A stretch of DNA of 64,000 nucleotides from Clostridium aceticum (GTDB lineage Bacteria; Bacillota; Clostridia; Peptostreptococcales; Natronincolaceae): contig NZ_CP009687.1 of assembly GCF_001042715.1 (NCBI RefSeq), forward strand, positions 3,897,418 through 3,961,417. Direction: 5' to 3'. A program made the translations under genes and the position numbers. Shown here one piece after another: positions 61,595 to 64,000 of this stretch. How positions within the stretch are numbered: the first letter of the stretch is position 1; the number at the start of each line of letters is the position of its first letter. The notes beneath the pieces are model-generated. The model was not told where the DNA came from. It did no database searches and saw nothing but the letters and a program-made list of their open reading frames with translations.

Positions 61595-61725
61595 ATCATT
61601 AGCGTTAATTTAAACCTTAATTTGTCATCCTGAGGGGAGCAAAGCGAAGTCGAAGGGTCTTAGTATTAGCAAAATCACAGTTTAAGAGAATTTTGGTAAT
61701 AATTGTGTTAAGTTAACGCCTATGG
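61595..61725. repeat. MITE-like repeat family A, copy 9 (reverse orientation)
   Basis: ATCATTAGCGTTAATTTAAA at the left and AAGTTAACGCCTATGGT at the right, with TGTCATCCTGAGGGGAGC inside. It lies between the transporter terminator and the sigma-54 regulator 3' end. Confidence 0.82.
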
Positions 61726-61738
61726 TTTTTTTATTAAG

Positions 61739-63631
61739 CTATTCTTCTACTTTACTGCAATCGATATGATACTTGTCGATTTTTCTGTACAGTGTATTTC
61801 TTCCAATACCTAGCACCTCAGCCGCTAAACTAATATTGCCGCCTGTTTTCTCTAGTACCTTTTTAATATGCTTTTTTTCTATTTCCTCAAGTCTATCTTC
61901 TTGGGAGATACCAGTGGGCTTTTCTATTACTATTTTAGGAGAATCTCCTGTTTCCCATAGGTGATTTCCCTCTGCATTAATGATTTGTTCCACCATATTC
62001 TCTAATTCTCTGATGTTTCCTGGCCAAGGGAGATTTGTCATACTCTCTACTGTTTCTCTGGAAAGAGTTACTGTTTTTTTCCCTAGTTTTAGTGATTTAG
62101 TGGCCATAAAATAATCAATCAAGAGAGGAATATCCTCTTTTCTTTCTCTTAAGGAAGGTAGCTTTAAAGGAAGTACATTTAACCTATAATAAAGGTCTCT
62201 CCTAAAGTTGCCCTTCTCCACTTCTTGTCTTAAGTCTTTATTAGTGGCAGCTATAATACGAACATCTACTTCGATTTCCTTATTTCCTCCCACACGAAAA
62301 AGTTTACTTTCCTCTAACACCCTTAAAAGATTAGTTTGCATGTCTAAAGGCATTTCTCCTATTTCGTCCAAAAATAAAGTTCCTCCATCTGCCAACTCAA
62401 ATTTCCCGGGGTGTCCTCCTCTTTTAGCTCCAGTAAAGGCTCCTTCCTCATATCCAAAAAGTTCTGATTCTATGAGGTTTCTTGGTAATGCTCCGCAGTT
62501 AATAGCTACAAAGCTTTCTTCGTGACGACTGCTATGATTATGAATAGATTGTGCAAAAACCTCTTTTCCTGTACCACTTTCCCCTGTAATCAATACTGTG
62601 GAGGGACTGTCAGATATTTTTTTTGCATATTCTATGATTTGCATAAATCGTTGACTTTGACCTATGATTTTATCAAAGGTGTAGTAAGCCTGTTGCCCTG
62701 TCATTTTGTTGGCTAATTTTCTAGCTTTTTTTATTTCTCGAATGACGCAGACAATGCCCTGTGGGGTACGATTGGGATCTACTATAGGGTAAGCACTTAA
62801 TGTACAATGAATTTTTGCTTCTTTACCTTTCAAAAAAGCCTCTTCTTCCAAGTAAGTAATACGTCTCGCTACGCTATCCTGAATTCCCCTCCATCCCTCC
62901 ACCAACTCTTCTACTTTTATACCTATCACTTCTTGATAAGTGTATCCTAACATCTCCATGGCAGTTTTATTAATGGTCTTCATAAAACCCTTAGGCCCTA
63001 TGGTAAAAATTCCTATGGTGATGGAATCTATGATGGTTTCAATATATTTTTTTGTTACTTCCAGTTTTTTATTGGTTTCTCTTATCGTCAACATTTGCTC
63101 TATGGCATGGGCAGCTGCCACCACCATCCCTAGTGTGTGGGAGTGTACAAGATGGCTGTATCCAGTAAGATTTAGCGTTCCTATCATATCTCCTTTAGCA
63201 TTCCTAATGGGAGCAGCGGAACAAGTCCATCGATGATAGGCTTTTATGAAATGCTCTTTTCCTGAAATTTGTACTGGGATGCCCTCCGCTAAAGCTGTTC
63301 CCATCGCATTGGTTCCTATATGTTCTTCATTCATAAAAGCCCCTGGTATCATTTCTAGGTTAAAAGCTTCCTCCAATACATCTTCATCACCTATAACATT
63401 TAAGATACATCCTTCATCATCTGTTAAAATTACAAAGAAATAGGAGCCCTTTACAAAGTTATACATCTGGTTCATAAAGGGTTCTGTAGTTACAATAAGA
63501 TTACTATTGGCTTCAAGCCGCTTTTGCAGTTCATCCTCATTTAAAATTCTACTGCTGTAGATTCGATTGTCATCTATCCCAAACTTGATAGATCTTTGAT
63601 GGGATCTTGTGATATAGTCTTTTGCACTCAT
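61739..63631 (-). CDS. Sigma-54-dependent transcriptional activator (GAF-PAS-AAA-Fis, AcoR-like)
   Basis: This 630-residue regulator has an N-terminal GAF-like domain (residues about 55-190, with HIGTNAMGTALAEGIPVQI), a PAS domain (195-310, TINKTAMEMLGYTYQEV), and an AAA+ domain. The latter contains GESGTGKEVFAQ, the sigma-54 contact loop EEGAFTGAKRGG and GGTLFLDEIGEM. A C-terminal Fis-type HTH (AAEVLGIGRNTLYRKI) binds DNA. It lacks a receiver domain, so it is likely ligand-controlled. Genes regulated by such proteins are often adjacent. The MoaD-like gene upstream fits a molybdenum or tungsten enzyme cluster beyond the window edge (inference). Confidence 0.92.
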   Translation of the reverse strand: MSAKDYITRSHQRSIKFGIDDNRIYSSRILNEDELQKRLEANSNLIVTTEPFMNQMYNFVKGSYFFVILTDDEGCILNVIGDEDVLEEAFNLEMIPGAFMNEEHIGTNAMGTALAEGIPVQISGKEHFIKAYHRWTCSAAPIRNAKGDMIGTLNLTGYSHLVHSHTLGMVVAAAHAIEQMLTIRETNKKLEVTKKYIETIIDSITIGIFTIGPKGFMKTINKTAMEMLGYTYQEVIGIKVEELVEGWRGIQDSVARRITYLEEEAFLKGKEAKIHCTLSAYPIVDPNRTPQGIVCVIREIKKARKLANKMTGQQAYYTFDKIIGQSQRFMQIIEYAKKISDSPSTVLITGESGTGKEVFAQSIHNHSSRHEESFVAINCGALPRNLIESELFGYEEGAFTGAKRGGHPGKFELADGGTLFLDEIGEMPLDMQTNLLRVLEESKLFRVGGNKEIEVDVRIIAATNKDLRQEVEKGNFRRDLYYRLNVLPLKLPSLRERKEDIPLLIDYFMATKSLKLGKKTVTLSRETVESMTNLPWPGNIRELENMVEQIINAEGNHLWETGDSPKIVIEKPTGISQEDRLEEIEKKHIKKVLEKTGGNISLAAEVLGIGRNTLYRKIDKYHIDCSKVEE

Positions 63632-63760
63632 AGGTAACCCTCCAGCTTAAAAACCGTTTTTTAAACTATTCAACTTCCTTATACAGATTCCTTCTTTTTA
63701 TTTTTATGAAAACTACCATTTTTATTCTAAGTTGAAAATTTTTTTCCTCTTAAACAAAAC

Positions 63761-63813
63761 AGCACAGAAAAAAACTCCAGAACCCAAGATATTCTGAAGT
63801 TTTTTTCTGCGCT
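63761..63813. terminator. Bidirectional terminator upstream of the sigma-54 regulator
   Basis: AGC-CAGAAAAAAACT-CAGAA pairs with TTCTG-AGTTTTTTTCTG-GCT. For the minus strand it follows the MoaD-like gene. Confidence 0.75.
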
Positions 63814-63883
63814 ATAAAAATCATCTTCTATATTATGTTTAAAAACTCCTATTGTTTTCTTCAATGTATAATGTAGGTAGGCT

Positions 63884-64000
63884 TCACCCTCCTCCTACTG
63901 GCGGGAAAAGAGATAAGGTATCGTTGTCCTGCAAAGCCGTCCCCAATTCCTGATGTCTTCCGTTAATCAATATAATTGCTACTTCCTCTTCAGGAATATT
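63884..64000 (-). CDS. MoaD/ThiS-family sulfur carrier, 3' part (truncated by window end)
   Basis: The last 38 codons are visible: NIPEEEVAIILINGRHQEL, then GTALQDNDTLSLFPPVGGG and TGA. The ALQDGDxVxLFPPVxGG pattern and Gly-Gly end define beta-grasp sulfur carriers of the MoaD type, whose C-terminus is adenylated. The 5' end lies outside. Its proximity to a sigma-54 activator suggests a molybdopterin- or tungstopterin-dependent enzyme cluster (inference). Confidence 0.75.
   Translation of the reverse strand, partial: NIPEEEVAIILINGRHQELGTALQDNDTLSLFPPVGGG

Noticed and set aside
1-64000. CRISPR arrays, tRNA, rRNA, prophage or insertion sequence genes
   Set aside because: No regularly spaced repeats, no tRNA-like cloverleaf, no transposase or integrase and no phage structural genes were found; the repeats present are dispersed and palindromic.

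Overview
This window looks like chromosome of a low-GC, anaerobic, endospore-forming Firmicute of the Clostridia, in the Alkaliphilus/Natronincola-like range (genus is an inference). The supporting genes are two ger germination loci, spoIIR, a SipL-like LysM protein, a spore photoproduct lyase, a SpoIID-amidase fusion, asrABC sulfite reductase, NhaC and other Na+-coupled transporters, and a predicted selenoprotein. Most genes are on the minus strand, so the replication fork probably enters from the right. I see no rRNA, tRNA, CRISPR array, prophage or transposase gene.

Layout. 1-2.4 kb: a small XRE regulator, a cluster of DnaA-box-like sites, a candidate minus-strand small RNA with a consensus promoter and a terminator, and an HD-GYP protein. 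2.7-6.5 kb: a gerC-gerA pair with a divergent gerB. 6.5-14.3 kb: an iron alcohol dehydrogenase, a P1/DmpA-type peptidase whose 3' end runs into a repeat, a second HD-GYP paralogue, DUF1934-ddl, and a two-gene membrane-protein operon. 14.5-27.6 kb: a sporulation block read leftward (small membrane protein, gerA, gerC, gerB, gerB, spoIIR; then nucleotidyltransferase, GntR, ispE, sipL and a YcdB/SLH surface protein). 27.8-32.6 kb: argF, veg, SpoIID-amidase fusion, MarR, a zinc-ribbon microprotein and a HesB/IscA-like gene interrupted by an in-frame UGA that I read as selenocysteine. 33-44.3 kb: NhaC, a duplicated FMN-binding protein, pstSCAB-phoU, a chemoreceptor and a CBS-containing family II pyrophosphatase. 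44.4-50.4 kb: two small unknown genes, asrABC, spore photoproduct lyase and an AI-2E-family permease. 50.7-59.6 kb: DUF421, an ATP-grasp/glutamate-cysteine-ligase-like pair, a lipoprotein, and ACT-hom-thrC-thrB. 59.8-64 kb: an NSS transporter with its MetS-like subunit, a sigma-54 activator and the 3' part of a MoaD/ThiS-like gene.

How the parts connect. The second ger locus and spoIIR each carry a match to forespore (sigma-F/G) promoters with the same 15-bp spacing. Both pstS and the chemoreceptor just upstream of it have TTAAC direct repeats with an 11-bp period, placed 21 bp from a -10 box; this suggests one PhoP-controlled unit that couples phosphate uptake to chemotaxis. The HesB-like selenoprotein has a TTGACT-17-TATAAT promoter followed by a C-tract/G-tract palindrome resembling CsoR/CstR operators.

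Mobile-like structure. Ten copies of a non-coding palindromic element (family A, ends related to ATCATAAGCGTTAACTTAA) are scattered through intergenic regions. One forms the C-terminus of a protein and another lies between a Rex-like site and asrA. Two further short palindromic families (B and C) recur around argF/veg, the adh upstream region and the pstS-pstC gap.
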